Assembly (NCBI GenBank): GCA_013215285.1
Contig: JABSRD010000001.1
Coordinates: forward strand, 124,001-188,000
Length of the DNA stretch: 64,000 bases
Direction of reading: 5' to 3'
Source of the DNA: Candidatus Nitrosopumilus sp.
GTDB taxonomy: Archaea > Thermoproteota > Nitrososphaeria > Nitrososphaerales > Nitrosopumilaceae
Part shown: piece by piece, positions 17,419-27,461 of the stretch
Layout of the letters: the number at the start of each line of letters is the position of its first letter
Position numbering within the stretch: position 1 is the stretch's first letter
Notes under the pieces: model-generated
Told to the model about the DNA's origin: nothing
Databases searched by the model: none
Seen by the model: only the letters and a program-made list of their open reading frames with translations
Program-made: the position numbers and the translations under genes

Positions 17419-20400
17419 TAGGTGAATTGCAGCATTAACTGAATTTTCTGTAGTTCCTTTTTCTTCAGTTACAATAACCATCAAGAATGTCTCATCTGAA
17501 GTTATTGGTATTTCATAGAGATATCTATCGACTCGTGTAATCTTGTTTAATTCTTCATATGATTGATCATTAGATAATATAGCTTGAACTGTGCCAGTCT
17601 TTGTAGTATGAATGGTAACTGTTGGTGGAGAATCTGCATCACTTGAAACTAAAATCTTTGCAATGTTTTCTTCACATTTATCATATGATACCTCATTAAT
17701 TGTGAGTGGAGTTCCTAGAATTCCACCAAATCCACCTGCACCAGATGATCCAGGACCAACACCAATTCTACCTCCACCTGAACTTCCAGAGCTTGGTGAA
17801 CTTGATGAACTTGGTGATGAAGATCTCTTTGATGAAACTGATTTCTTTGAAAAGTGATTTGCACCAAATTCTACCTCACAGGAATCAGTTTCGGTTGTAG
17901 ATGGTTCATTAGATAATATAGTATCTACAGTACTTACCCAAGTTGAACCAACTAGAGTATGGATTTCTATATCAGCACATCCATTTTCTAAAGTGGCAAT
18001 ATTACTAGATGTTGGTTTTGGAATCAAAACTTTAATCTTTCCAGGTACATCGTGATTATTTTCATCACCCCAGTTGAATCCATCAGTGCCAGAACTTTCT
18101 TCATAGGGATACTTTACATCAATGAATAATTCTAATTCATTTGAAATACCGCTACTATCTAGTGTAGGTGCATTAATAATTACATTAGAAGTTTCAAGTA
18201 CAATCCAATCTTCTGTAAGAGATCCAGTTGTTGTACTAGATGGATGTGATGTTACTTCAAAATTCAATATACCACCAAATGATGGTAGTAAAGATGATTG
18301 AACGGGTAATACCATTTTCTGTCCTGGGATTACTGCTACAAATGGTGGTGTTGATACTGTTTGATGATTTGTAGTTTCACTTGAAACTAGAGGTGACATT
18401 ATTGCAGTAAGAGAGTTAACTGAAGGTAGTATATGGGTTGGAATGTTAGAATTTGCAATTATATCACTTCCACTTGTTCCAGGAGCGGTATTTTCTGAAA
18501 TTACAATTGCAGGTTGAATAGCAGATGCAGAGGATATACCTGCAGTATTTGCAGATCCTACAACAGTAATTTCTGGTAAGTCATCAGATGAAGTAAGTGT
18601 GGATGAACTAGTGCTAGTTTCAATAGTATGTGTACCTGAAATTTGTAATAGTACACCAGCACTAAGATCAGGTGCATCACTTGATGTAGTAGGTTCAGTA
18701 TTTTCTATGCCAGCTGTATCTACAAGTATGAATTTTGTAACAGTTTCTGATGCTATATCAATATGTACAGTTGTAGAATTAGTTGTTAGTGTTGCTCCTA
18801 CAGGAGGTGATATTTGTTCAACTAAATAATCTCCAAATGGAATTGGATCTAGTTTAACAGTTCCAAAAATACCGACATCAGGGAATACACCATCAGTTAC
18901 TGATAATGAACTGAGTCCAGTAGATGGATTAGGTGTAATACGGTATGATGCACCTAGTTGGGCTACACTATCATTTGCTGTTAGTAGCGTTAATGCGCCA
19001 TTTGGTGGTGCAGTAGATACTATACTAGCTGGAGTAATTGCAATATCTCCTTCAATATCAGATACAGGATTTGTTAATTCTACAGTAGGTGTGTTGCCAA
19101 CTCCTAATGGCGGGGATATCGTAAGTAAAACAATATTTCCAGATACTGATACTGACTCTGAGATAGTTGGAATTGTGGTAGCTGAGATTGATCTTAAAAT
19201 ATTGTCATCGATTGTAGGAATTGTGGTTGCTGTAATTGTTATGATTGCAGAGTCAGAGATAGTTGGAATTGTGGTACCGACAATAGTTCGTTGAGCATTA
19301 TCATCGATGGTAGGAATTGTAGTTGCTGTAATTGTTATGATTGCAGAGTCAGAGATAGTTGGAGTAGATAGACCAATAATTGGTCTCTCTAAATATTCTA
19401 CCCAAACAAATGCATCATTACCAGATTTAGTAAATGAGCCAGCAACAGTATGACCTTGTTGTAATGGTTCTCTAACTGCTGCTGCAACAGCAGAGAATTT
19501 TCCACCTTGACCTGAAGCACTAGACTCCAAAAATTCAGTTACTGTAGATGTGGAAGTAATTGCACCAGTTCCAGCACCATTAGTACCTCCACCTACACCA
19601 ACAATGATGCTGTTAGTAGCAGTGGTGGTTAATGTTTGGGAAAAGGGTGATGTGGTATCAACAATATTTTGAACACCAATACCAGATATACCAGTCAATA
19701 CCTGTGCAGCTGCATTCCATTTTGTAGGTGTAGCAGACCATGTAACCACAATATCACAGCTAGTACCACCATCAATAGGTACCAAAGAGAAAATTCCAGC
19801 ATATGCATTACCAGAACCAGAATTTATAGAATTATCAGCTGTACCCATACTTGTTGAACCTTGTGAACACGAACCACCACCACCGTAATTTACTGATAAT
19901 ACTGATTCTGTATTTGGGATGTGACCGCCTATAGTAACTACTATTAATGGATCATCACCAAAATCGACTCCACTTGTATCAATTGGAAAGGTTTGTGTTG
20001 ATGTGGTATCTACAGCACCTTGAGCAGTAGCAGTATCAATAACTGAAGAAGGATCGTTTGCTACAAACCATGGTCTTGCCTCAGTATACACTAAATTATT
20101 TTCATATTGAATTTCAATAGGACCTAAATCATAAAGACTTGGGAAATCAAATGGAACTGAATATGTATAACTTGCAGATGTTTTATCATCTACAAGTGTT
20201 CTAGTCCATGTTAGTATTTTTCTATCTCCAATAGTTTCAACTAAAGCATCAGTTTGTACATTAAGTACTGCAGGAATTGTTTCAACTATAGTAATAGAAT
20301 TGCCACCAATAAATGACTTGATATCAATTACAACATCAAATGCATTAGGATTAGTTGTTGGATCAATCTTGCTTTGAGTAGTTCTGATAATATCATAGTC

Positions 20401-23346
20401 ATAAAAAGTTGCTACATCAAATGTTGTATCAAAGCTAGTGTTAATTCCATCTGCTTTTGCATTGATAGTAACTTTGTATGTTCCTTGATTATTTGTTACG
20501 TAATTTGTCTCATAAAGTCCAATTTCTGAGCCTGAAATAATACCAGAATTTGATGAAATTGTTCTGATTTGATTATTTGGACTAGTAATACTCATTGATA
20601 ATTCTGCATCATCTATTGGATGACCTTCTGAGTCAAGTACTACAATTACAAAGTTAGCACTTTCTCCAGGATGATATGTACTCTTATCAGTATTTAGTGA
20701 TACTAATCCCCAAGCAAATTCAGATTCTACAGTGTGTTGTTCACCATTTACAATAATAATTATTACAATTTTGTAAAGTCCTGGTTTGGTATCAACATCT
20801 GGTAAAAATTTGATGTCAAATTTACCATCTCTTAATTTTTCAATTTGAGTAGTAATATTTTTCTGATTTCCTTTAGAATCATAAATTGATATATTAATTT
20901 GTTCTTCAGAACCACTCCAGTTATTTGATTGTACAGTAACATCAACTTCAACATCACTTATACTTTCAATGTTTGTGATTTTCTCTTCTATATTATTACT
21001 CATGTTAGTATATTTTGTTTGAGAGATTTTCTGAGTTGTTTGTTTGAGTTGTTGTATAAGTAATTTTAATTCACTTTTTAGTTCTTTGATTGTTGTTTCA
21101 TCAAGGCTGTTTGTTGATTTTAGTGATGTAAATCTATCTTTAAATTCTTGAATTTGTTGTTTTGTGTTTGCAATTTCAATTCTTGATTCATCATCTATAG
21201 TTTGTGGTACTGCATCTACAAATGGAATTAAAATATTTATGAATCCTAATGTTGGATTAGCAATTTCTGTAGTTGGTTCTAATGTAGATTCTATACTTAA
21301 TTCTTGATCAATTTTATCAAGAGTAATTTTAAATTCTTCTAATAATAATGAAGTTTCAAGTTCTTCGATCTCATTTAGTAAGACATCATATTCATCATAA
21401 AATTCTAAAATAATTTCTACATCTTGAGTTATTTGATATGAACTTTCAATAGAATTAAGTGTTGGAGTTACATCTAATGGAGTAATTTCAACAATTACAG
21501 GCTCAATTATGCTATTTTCAGGCATGATTTCAGTTGATGTTTGGTTAGTTGATGTGATTTCAGTTGATGTTTGGTTAGTTGATGTGATTTCAGTTGATGT
21601 TTGGTTAGTTGATGTGATTTCAGTTGACTCTGTGATCATTTCAGTAGAGTTGATATTATTAACTAATTGTTCTAATTCCATTTGAGCAATAATTTCTTCA
21701 ATACTTAACTCAGATATTGTAATCAATGCTGCATACGTATCTTTTGTTTGTTCATACATTGCAAAAATTTGTTCATCATCTAAAACATAATCATATAATG
21801 ATACATCATCAATTTCTCCAGAAAATTGATTTTTTGGTGTGATTTCTTGATTTTTTGTGGTTAAAGTAGCACCAATCACAATATCTTCTTCGGATTTAAT
21901 ATTTTCAACAGTTGTAGTATCTAATTTTCCATTTGGTGCAAGAATTGGAATACCAGTAACTTCTTCAGTTCCTTCTCTAGTACCATTAACAAAAATTCCA
22001 ATAAATTTACCTGTAAATGTAGAAGATAAGAATGACCAATCTTCTGTAATTGTACTAGTAGATTCAACAGTAGTCCATTTTATACCATCAAATACTGAGA
22101 ATGTAGCAGTTTTTTCTGATTGTATGTTGTTGTTAATTGCTAGAGAAAATGATTTGTATTTGCTTAAGATAGTAAATTCTGGTGAGCCAGATGAATAATC
22201 AGGTTTTACCCATGCAGTTATTGTCAAACCATCAAGATCATCAGTAACTGTAACATTTTCTATTTGAATAAAGTTACCCTGACCATTTAATTCTAGAATT
22301 GATAATTCTGGTTCAGTTATGATTTCAGTTGAGGTGGAGTTTGTCTCTGTAACTAATGTATCAAATTGAAATGAAACAGTAGCCTCTGGAATAATAATTT
22401 CTGGTTCAGTTATGATTTCAGTTGAGGTGGAGTTTGAGATAGGCTCAGTTGAGGTGGAGTTTGTTTCAATTGGAATAGTTGAGGTGGAGTTTGATAATAT
22501 GATTTGCCCTGATAAATTCATTAAATTGTTTTCTTGATCATCAATAATTCCTTCAAAAGAGAATTCTTCAGCATATGCATATCCCCAATAATTGTTTGAA
22601 ATTAATAAAGGTGTAGAAATTGTGGATGAAACTAAAATAATTACAAAAAAGAAAACCATACTTTTACGTAAGTATGATATACGTATCTGTTCGAAATTAG
22701 ATTTTAAAATGAATAAACTAAAAATTAATATAAGAATTATAATTAGCGAAATAAATTCCCAGTTTTGTATAGAATCAGTTGAAAATAAATTAATTTCAAA
22801 ATAATTAAACGGTAATAAAATTATATTTGAAAATATTAAAGAATTTTCATTTTGAGTAATTTCATTTTGAATAATTTCATTTTGAGTAATTTCATTTTGA
22901 GTAATTTCATTTTGAGTAATTGATTTAAGTTCATTAAAAATAATTCCATTAAATAATAAATTTGAAAATTTAAAGAATTTTTCAAATTTTATTCTTTCAT
23001 TAATTCTTTCAAGAGTTGAAAGTGAATTCCAATTTGAATGATGAACAAAAAATAAAGTTTTAATTAAATCAACAGAATCAGAAATTTGAATTAGATCATT
23101 ATTTAAATTTTGATCGGAAATAATATTTTTAATTTCTAAATTATTTTTTTTAAACAAAACATTATCAGAAATTTGTACTGAATCATTTTTTTGTGTAAAA
23201 TAAAAATTTAGAGATTGTTGTTCATCTGAAAAATATAACTCATTTGTAATATATGGGTTAACTTGAGTCATTGAAACAACAGACAATGATAAAATAAGAA
23301 TTGTAAAAATTGCAAAATTCTTTTGATTGAATGGCCTAAATCTCAT
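17413..23346 (-). CDS. Giant secreted repeat-rich surface protein (N-terminal 1977 codons)
   Basis: A probable cell-surface protein. It has an N-terminal signal-like segment (residues 11-28), NEITQ repeats near 146-166, a membrane segment near 200-215, and a second signal-peptide-like segment at about 230-259 ending AYAEE. Thr/Ser-rich NSTSTE linkers rich in N-glycosylation sequons follow. Next is a LamG-like lectin domain (about 350-535, DGLTITAWVKPD ... GEIDDVSLYDYVL), three TNQTSTEITS repeats, a coiled coil (about 715-795) and an MG2/Ig-like domain near 885-975 (DKSTYHPGESANF). Thr-Ile repeats lie near 1315-1400 and a Ser/Gly-rich linker near 1832-1870. The current stop arises inside the inverted 70-bp segment, so the original protein continued into 16249-17348. 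Confidence 0.82.
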   Translation of the reverse strand: MRFRPFNQKNFAIFTILILSLSVVSMTQVNPYITNELYFSDEQQSLNFYFTQKNDSVQISDNVLFKKNNLEIKNIISDQNLNNDLIQISDSVDLIKTLFFVHHSNWNSLSTLERINERIKFEKFFKFSNLLFNGIIFNELKSITQNEITQNEITQNEIIQNEITQNENSLIFSNIILLPFNYFEINLFSTDSIQNWEFISLIIILILIFSLFILKSNFEQIRISYLRKSMVFFFVIILVSSTISTPLLISNNYWGYAYAEEFSFEGIIDDQENNLMNLSGQIILSNSTSTIPIETNSTSTEPISNSTSTEIITEPEIIIPEATVSFQFDTLVTETNSTSTEIITEPELSILELNGQGNFIQIENVTVTDDLDGLTITAWVKPDYSSGSPEFTILSKYKSFSLAINNNIQSEKTATFSVFDGIKWTTVESTSTITEDWSFLSSTFTGKFIGIFVNGTREGTEEVTGIPILAPNGKLDTTTVENIKSEEDIVIGATLTTKNQEITPKNQFSGEIDDVSLYDYVLDDEQIFAMYEQTKDTYAALITISELSIEEIIAQMELEQLVNNINSTEMITESTEITSTNQTSTEITSTNQTSTEITSTNQTSTEIMPENSIIEPVIVEITPLDVTPTLNSIESSYQITQDVEIILEFYDEYDVLLNEIEELETSLLLEEFKITLDKIDQELSIESTLEPTTEIANPTLGFINILIPFVDAVPQTIDDESRIEIANTKQQIQEFKDRFTSLKSTNSLDETTIKELKSELKLLIQQLKQTTQKISQTKYTNMSNNIEEKITNIESISDVEVDVTVQSNNWSGSEEQINISIYDSKGNQKNITTQIEKLRDGKFDIKFLPDVDTKPGLYKIVIIIIVNGEQHTVESEFAWGLVSLNTDKSTYHPGESANFVIVVLDSEGHPIDDAELSMSITSPNNQIRTISSNSGIISGSEIGLYETNYVTNNQGTYKVTINAKADGINTSFDTTFDVATFYDYDIIRTTQSKIDPTTNPNAFDVVIDIKSFIGGNSITIVETIPAVLNVQTDALVETIGDRKILTWTRTLVDDKTSASYTYSVPFDFPSLYDLGPIEIQYENNLVYTEARPWFVANDPSSVIDTATAQGAVDTTSTQTFPIDTSGVDFGDDPLIVVTIGGHIPNTESVLSVNYGGGGSCSQGSTSMGTADNSINSGSGNAYAGIFSLVPIDGGTSCDIVVTWSATPTKWNAAAQVLTGISGIGVQNIVDTTSPFSQTLTTTATNSIIVGVGGGTNGAGTGAITSTSTVTEFLESSASGQGGKFSAVAAAVREPLQQGHTVAGSFTKSGNDAFVWVEYLERPIIGLSTPTISDSAIITITATTIPTIDDNAQRTIVGTTIPTISDSAIITITATTIPTIDDNILRSISATTIPTISESVSVSGNIVLLTISPPLGVGNTPTVELTNPVSDIEGDIAITPASIVSTAPPNGALTLLTANDSVAQLGASYRITPNPSTGLSSLSVTDGVFPDVGIFGTVKLDPIPFGDYLVEQISPPVGATLTTNSTTVHIDIASETVTKFILVDTAGIENTEPTTSSDAPDLSAGVLLQISGTHTIETSTSSSTLTSSDDLPEITVVGSANTAGISSASAIQPAIVISENTAPGTSGSDIIANSNIPTHILPSVNSLTAIMSPLVSSETTNHQTVSTPPFVAVIPGQKMVLPVQSSLLPSFGGILNFEVTSHPSSTTTGSLTEDWIVLETSNVIINAPTLDSSGISNELELFIDVKYPYEESSGTDGFNWGDENNHDVPGKIKVLIPKPTSSNIATLENGCADIEIHTLVGSTWVSTVDTILSNEPSTTETDSCEVEFGANHFSKKSVSSKRSSSPSSSSSPSSGSSGGGRIGVGPGSSGAGGFGGILGTPLTINEVSYDKCEENIAKILVSSDADSPPTVTIHTTKTGTVQAILSNDQSYEELNKITRVDRYLYEIPITSDETFLMVIVTEEKGTTENSVNAAIHLL
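19139..19366 (-). repeat. Tandem Thr-Ile repeat in surface-protein gene
   Basis: Imperfect tandem repetition encoding units of the form ATTIPTI(S/D)(D/E)... (ITITATTIPTIDDN, VGTTIPTISDSA and variants), about four or five units. Two long stretches including ATTGTTATGATTGCAGAGTC are nearly identical. Likely a slippage or recombination hotspot that varies in length between strains. Confidence 0.75.
21527..21625 (-). repeat. Three near-perfect 30-bp repeats encoding TNQTSTEITS
   Basis: Three consecutive 30-base units encode STEITSTNQT-type decapeptides, each with an N-glycosylation sequon (NQT). Near identity at DNA level indicates recent expansion. They form a flexible, probably glycosylated linker in the surface protein. 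Confidence 0.9.
22849..22923 (-). repeat. Five 15-bp repeats encoding NEITQ
   Basis: Five tandem 15-base units encode the pentapeptide NEITQ, with one unit reading NEIIQ. They lie in the N-terminal module between the first signal-like segment and the membrane segment. Protein-coding minisatellite, not a CRISPR: units are directly adjacent with no spacers. Confidence 0.9.
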
Positions 23347-23864
23347 AATAACAAATACGGGATTTTTTGCATTAAGAGGGGAGGAATTTTTCCATCATAA
23401 TGAATACCGAACTGGCATTATCAAGCCCAGAAAATGCCATTTTGGAATGATTGAATTATTAGAATAATATTTAAAAACTACAAATTTTTTTTAAAATATT
23501 GAGAAATGAATGATTCTCATAAAAATTGTAAATAAATACAAAATAAAAAGTAAAATATATTTTTTATTTATTTTAAACTTAAATCAAAATATAATTTATG
23601 AAATAAAATCATTAAATTCTTTTAAAAAATATTTTTAGTTAAATTAATTATCCATTAAAAAAATAATAGCATTTTTTAATATTTTAAATTAAATAAACAA
23701 AACAATTTAAAAATTAATTATACATTAATGAATAAAAATATATATTAAAATTAATTATCAAACATTAAATTATTATAACATTTTGGTTGTACATATCAAA
23801 CTTCTACATACCAAAGTTAGATATAAGAAAATTATGTGAGTTTAATAAGATATATTCAATCATA

Positions 23865-23963
23865 ATGGATCTTCAGACACCAGAATTGATAGATGATCTA
23901 ATAACAAAACATCAAAGTCTTCCATTAAAGTCACGGAATACAAGATTAGTTTACTTGAAATAG
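23865..23963 (+). pseudogene. Short protein-like frame (32 codons), probable remnant
   Basis: Starts with ATG and reads MDLQTPELIDDLITKHQSL followed by PLKSRNTRLVYLK, then TAG. Composition is protein-like (amphipathic helix, then basic segment), but it is very short and isolated in an AT-rich region. No family recognised; could be a remnant or a microprotein. Confidence 0.3.
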
Positions 23964-24156
23964 GATTTAATACTTGTAAGGTAGTATCAATAGATTTTAT
24001 CATATTTACAAAAAAGAATCATGCAGAGTATTTCTAAAATAATATTAATATATTCTAAAAATGTGTAATCCTCTTTTAAAATTAATTCAATAGGGCATAG
24101 TAATTTACAAAATGTTATAGATTTTCATTCTTTTACAACGTAATTTGAAAAAATGA

Positions 24157-24414
24157 GTAAGCAATGTCATATCACCAAATGTTTATAATAACAAAAAGTC
24201 TGTTAATGTCAGATTTAGAACTGAAGAAATTGATATAATAAACAAATATTTCATAGAAAGATGGTATTTTGATTCAGACATGTATAGATTATTCGGATTG
24301 AAATCTTATGTTAGATTAAATATGTTATACCTTATAAAAAATGGCCAGCGTGAAATGATAACAATGTCTATAGTTAAATCAAGACTACAAGTATTCCAGA
24401 AGAAAAATGACTAA
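24157..24414 (+). pseudogene. Open frame without start codon (about 85 codons), probable remnant
   Basis: The frame after TGA (24154-24156) reads VSNVISPNVYNNKKSVNV, then RFRTEEIDIINKYF, ERWYFDSDMYRLFGLKSYVRL and KSRLQVFQKKND, ending in TAA. The balanced residues look like a real small protein, but there is no in-frame ATG before DMYRLFG and no clear GTG/TTG. Either a decayed gene or one with an unusual start. Confidence 0.35.
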
Positions 24415-24735
24415 ATTTATCACAAGAAAAAATATTCAGAACAATCTTACTTCTCAGATACAGAAATTGTAATAAATTGCATGATTCAAAAGTTATCATA
24501 TCCTACTACTAGCTGAAATTTTTACTCATAAATTTTATAATTATCTAAAATTTGTGCCAAAATTAGTTTTATATAATTGTAAAATAAAAAATTTCTTGCA
24601 CTGTGGATTAATCACAGTTTTTATCAGATTAATAGAATTGTTTATTATTAATCTAAAGTTTTAAAAATAATACAATATGATTTAAGAGGGATTTTATTCT
24701 AACAACCTAGAAATAAAAATTAGATATTAAAAAAA

Positions 24736-25206
24736 CTATTTGGTTGTATTATTTCGAAACCTATCTAATTTTGCATCAGGGTATGAGCCTAACTCTGTAA
24801 CAAATATTTCATATTTTCCTGCATGGCGTGGAGCTTCTTCTAAAACATACCACACATGTAAACTTGAAGTATCTCCTTTTAGTTTATCACATTGTAGGAA
24901 TAATGTATTTGTTGAATTATCAAACTTGAGTTCATTTACTAGTTTATTGCTATTAATGAAATAATTATGATCAACAATTAATTGAAATTTATCTGAATGA
25001 ACTTTACATAAATTGCCTTGTAATTCTTTTAATTGTATAAGAACTGTATTTTTAACAATATTCCGGTCAATAACATCATCCCAATTTATAGGAGTAAATG
25101 ACTCTAGTTGAGAACCTAAAAAAGATTCATCTAGAGGATTAGTTATCAAGAACAATGCAATAATACCTACAAGAATTATCGGAATTAGAAAAATTGTGTT
25201 AGTCAT
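24736..25206 (-). CDS. Membrane-anchored protein, unknown function
   Basis: Using the ATG at 25206, the 156-residue product starts MTNTIFLIPIILVGIIALFL, a single N-terminal membrane anchor or uncleaved signal. A roughly 125-residue soluble domain follows with two or three cysteines (NLCKVHS, FLQCDKL) and the segment SSLHVWYVLEEAPRHAGKYE. An upstream in-frame ATG (25227) adds seven residues but overlaps the preceding gene. No family recognised. It follows the frameshifted exported-protein gene in the same direction and may be co-transcribed. Confidence 0.65.
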   Translation of the reverse strand: MTNTIFLIPIILVGIIALFLITNPLDESFLGSQLESFTPINWDDVIDRNIVKNTVLIQLKELQGNLCKVHSDKFQLIVDHNYFINSNKLVNELKFDNSTNTLFLQCDKLKGDTSSLHVWYVLEEAPRHAGKYEIFVTELGSYPDAKLDRFRNNTTK

Positions 25207-25223
25207 ATCAAAAAAAAGATAGA

Positions 25224-25869
25224 TCAAGTACTTGTACTTGAAATATCAAAGTTGTATGTGATTGTGACAGATTCACCATCTCCAAGTAATACATCAGCTG
25301 TATCAACTACTGCAAACAATACTGATGAACAATTTCTTGCATCTGCATCACCTGAATCGGCTGAACAAACTGCAATATGTGTGATTGTATCACCACCCCC
25401 ACCAATTTGCATTGTTTGCTTGATTTGCAGTGAATGTTAGCGGACCTATAGTTGCTATTTGGCCACTTGTACCAGTTATAGCAAAAGTCTTACAGTTCAA
25501 ATCACCTGAGTTTGCTGATGCATTATCTGCTGCATCATGGGCTGTGCCCCATGCACCTGCTGCATCACCTTCAGTTGTTGATGGTGTTTGTGCACCAAGG
25601 CAAATTGCGCCAATATCAACATTATCTGCTGTATCAGTCAATCCTGTGAATGTATTGTCGATAATATTATCTTCACCAGCATCAAATAATCTATTATGAA
25701 CTGATTGTTCGAAGATAGTATTTCCATCAACGTCTTGTTGGGTAATTGTTGCCATACCATACATTGCAAATTCACTTGAATCTGCAATACCTGATGGTAT
25801 CATGAGAACAGTTAGCATACCTAACAAAGCGGATGTTGTAACATACGTTATTGTTGTAGATTTCTTCAT
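25224..25869 (-). pseudogene. Exported pilin-like/structural protein gene with frameshift
   Basis: The first frame (25390-25869) encodes a signal-like N-terminus (MKKSTTITYVTTSALLGMLT) and a Thr/Asn/Asp-rich exported domain up to TFTANQANNA, then runs into NWWGW and a stop. The second frame (25224-25412) picks up with QIGGGGDTITHIAVCSADSG and ends TYNFDISSTST. Together they read as one secreted beta-rich protein of about 213 residues. One base too many (or two too few) near 25390-25412 breaks it; a run of five C on the plus strand lies there. Sequencing error, phase-variable tract or true mutation are all possible. Confidence 0.7.
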
Positions 25870-25961
25870 TAATTATACAGCAAAATTTTAGTATATAATT
25901 AAGGCGGATCAGTTTTTGATAACAAAGTTCCAAATTGGAACTATCTTTAATCTATGATAGA

Positions 25962-26213
25962 TTATTGGTCGCCCATAATTGGGGAATCGGTAGCATTAAT
26001 AAAATACATTTTCTTTCCTTGTTCATTCAAAGTTGAAGTAATATCTTTTGAAATACCAACAGAATCATTGATTTTGATTGATTCAGTCAATTTAGATTCA
26101 ATGTTAGGATCTTCATCAAATTCAGAATTAGAAAAGATTATCAATGTAGCTGTAATAACTAATGCAATTCCAACAACAAGTCCAGGAATTTTGAATTTCA
26201 CAATAATAAACAA
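25962..26213 (-). CDS. Small single-pass membrane protein
   Basis: 83 residues: a short N-terminus, one membrane helix (PGLVVGIALVITATLIIFSNS) and a polar extracytoplasmic tail with SIKINDSVGISKDI. Divergent from the downstream glycosyltransferase. No family recognised; the clean hydrophobic segment and isolated ORF support a real gene. Confidence 0.55.
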   Translation of the reverse strand: MFIIVKFKIPGLVVGIALVITATLIIFSNSEFDEDPNIESKLTESIKINDSVGISKDITSTLNEQGKKMYFINATDSPIMGDQ

Positions 26214-26271
26214 CTAGTCCCATTATTAAAGATTTTAATAAATATCAGATTTTTTATCAATTGAATTAACA

Positions 26272-27420
26272 ATGATAGAAAATGACAAACCACAGATTTC
26301 CATAATAATTCCAACATATAATGAATCTCAAAATATCCTACAAGTTTTAAAATCAATTAAAGATAATTTACCAAAAAAAATTGTTACTCAAACAATAGTT
26401 GTAGACGATAATTCTCCAGATGGAACAGGAAAAATAGTTGAAGAGTACTTGAAAAGTTTTAAAAAAATGGCAGATTATACAATTGAAATTATTCATAGAA
26501 AAACTAAAGATGGTTTAGGTTCTGCAATTCTTAAAGGAATTCAACAAGCTAAGGGTGACATGATAGTTGTAATGGATAGTGATTTTTCTCATCCACCACA
26601 AATTATTCCAAAATTAATTGAATCAATTAAAAAATATCAATGTGATATTGCAGTTGCATCACGATACATCAATGGAGGAAAAATTCAAGGTTGGTCACTA
26701 AAAAGAAAACTTATGAGTAAGTTTGCAACATTTGTTGCAAAAAAAGGATTAGGAATTAATACAAAAGATCCAATGTCGGGATTTTTTGCATTCAAACGAA
26801 ATATCATTAAAGAATTAAACATAGATGCAATAGGCTACAAGATTCTTTTAGAAATACTAGTAAAAACAAAAGGTGTAAACATCAAAGAAATTCCATATAC
26901 TTTCCAAAATAGAGAATTAGGTTCTAGTAAATTAAACACAAAAATAATTTTAGATTATTACAAATCAGTATGGAAATTATATCGTTATGATAAACAACAA
27001 GAAAGACGTTCATCAGTCAAATTTCTATCAAAAGCAGCTAGATTCTACACAGTTGGTGCTTCAGGATTTGTTGTAAATTACATGATTTCATTACTACTTG
27101 CTGGAGGGGTTTCTGATATGTGGTATTTACATGCAAATGTTATAGGAATAATTGCATCAATTACTACTAATTTTATTTTAAACAAAACATGGACATTTGC
27201 AGATAGAGACTTTAGAATAAAAAAGACCATATCACAATATGGAAAGTTTGCAATGTTTAGCTCACTGGGTGCACTAGTTCAGTTAGGAATGGTCTATTTC
27301 CTAGTAGATAGTAATGAAGTATCATATCCACTAGCCTTGATTTTAGCAGTAATGACTGCAGCATTTGGAAACTTTGTTTTAAACAAAAAATTTACCTTTA
27401 AAGAAAAGCTACTAAACTAG
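26272..27420 (+). CDS. Dolichol-phosphate mannosyltransferase-like GT2 enzyme with GtrA domain
   Basis: The N-terminal GT-A domain of glycosyltransferase family 2 has IIIPTYNES, VVDDNSPDGTG, VMDSDFSHPPQ and DPMSGFFAFKR, matching polyprenyl-phosphate mannose/glucose synthases. From about residue 260 a GtrA-like membrane domain with four hydrophobic segments follows (FYTVGASGFVVNYMI, NFILNKTWTF, FGNFVLNKKFTFKE). Probable role: making polyprenyl-phosphate sugars for protein N-glycosylation or envelope glycans. Sugar specificity is not determinable from sequence. Confidence 0.9.
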   Translation: MIENDKPQISIIIPTYNESQNILQVLKSIKDNLPKKIVTQTIVVDDNSPDGTGKIVEEYLKSFKKMADYTIEIIHRKTKDGLGSAILKGIQQAKGDMIVVMDSDFSHPPQIIPKLIESIKKYQCDIAVASRYINGGKIQGWSLKRKLMSKFATFVAKKGLGINTKDPMSGFFAFKRNIIKELNIDAIGYKILLEILVKTKGVNIKEIPYTFQNRELGSSKLNTKIILDYYKSVWKLYRYDKQQERRSSVKFLSKAARFYTVGASGFVVNYMISLLLAGGVSDMWYLHANVIGIIASITTNFILNKTWTFADRDFRIKKTISQYGKFAMFSSLGALVQLGMVYFLVDSNEVSYPLALILAVMTAAFGNFVLNKKFTFKEKLLN

Positions 27421-27461
27421 TTTTTTTAAAATAAAAATAAAAACTAACGTCTTTTACCTAA

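Larger units (their letters stand above)
23347..24735. other. Gene-poor, very AT-rich 1.4-kb region
   Basis: No convincing intact gene. From 23460 to 23790 the sequence is almost pure A/T with many short runs and could hold the promoter of the giant surface-protein gene. Two short protein-like frames occur on the plus strand (23865-23963 and 24157-24414), neither with a complete-looking gene structure. The region probably represents decayed genes plus regulatory sequence. Confidence 0.6.

Noticed and set aside
21857-22198. 113-codon plus-strand ORF
   Set aside because: Antisense shadow of the LamG region of the surface protein; composition follows the complementary coding strand.
22849-22923. 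Possible CRISPR array from short regular repeats
   Set aside because: Units are 15 bases, directly adjacent without spacers, and encode NEITQ in frame within the giant ORF.
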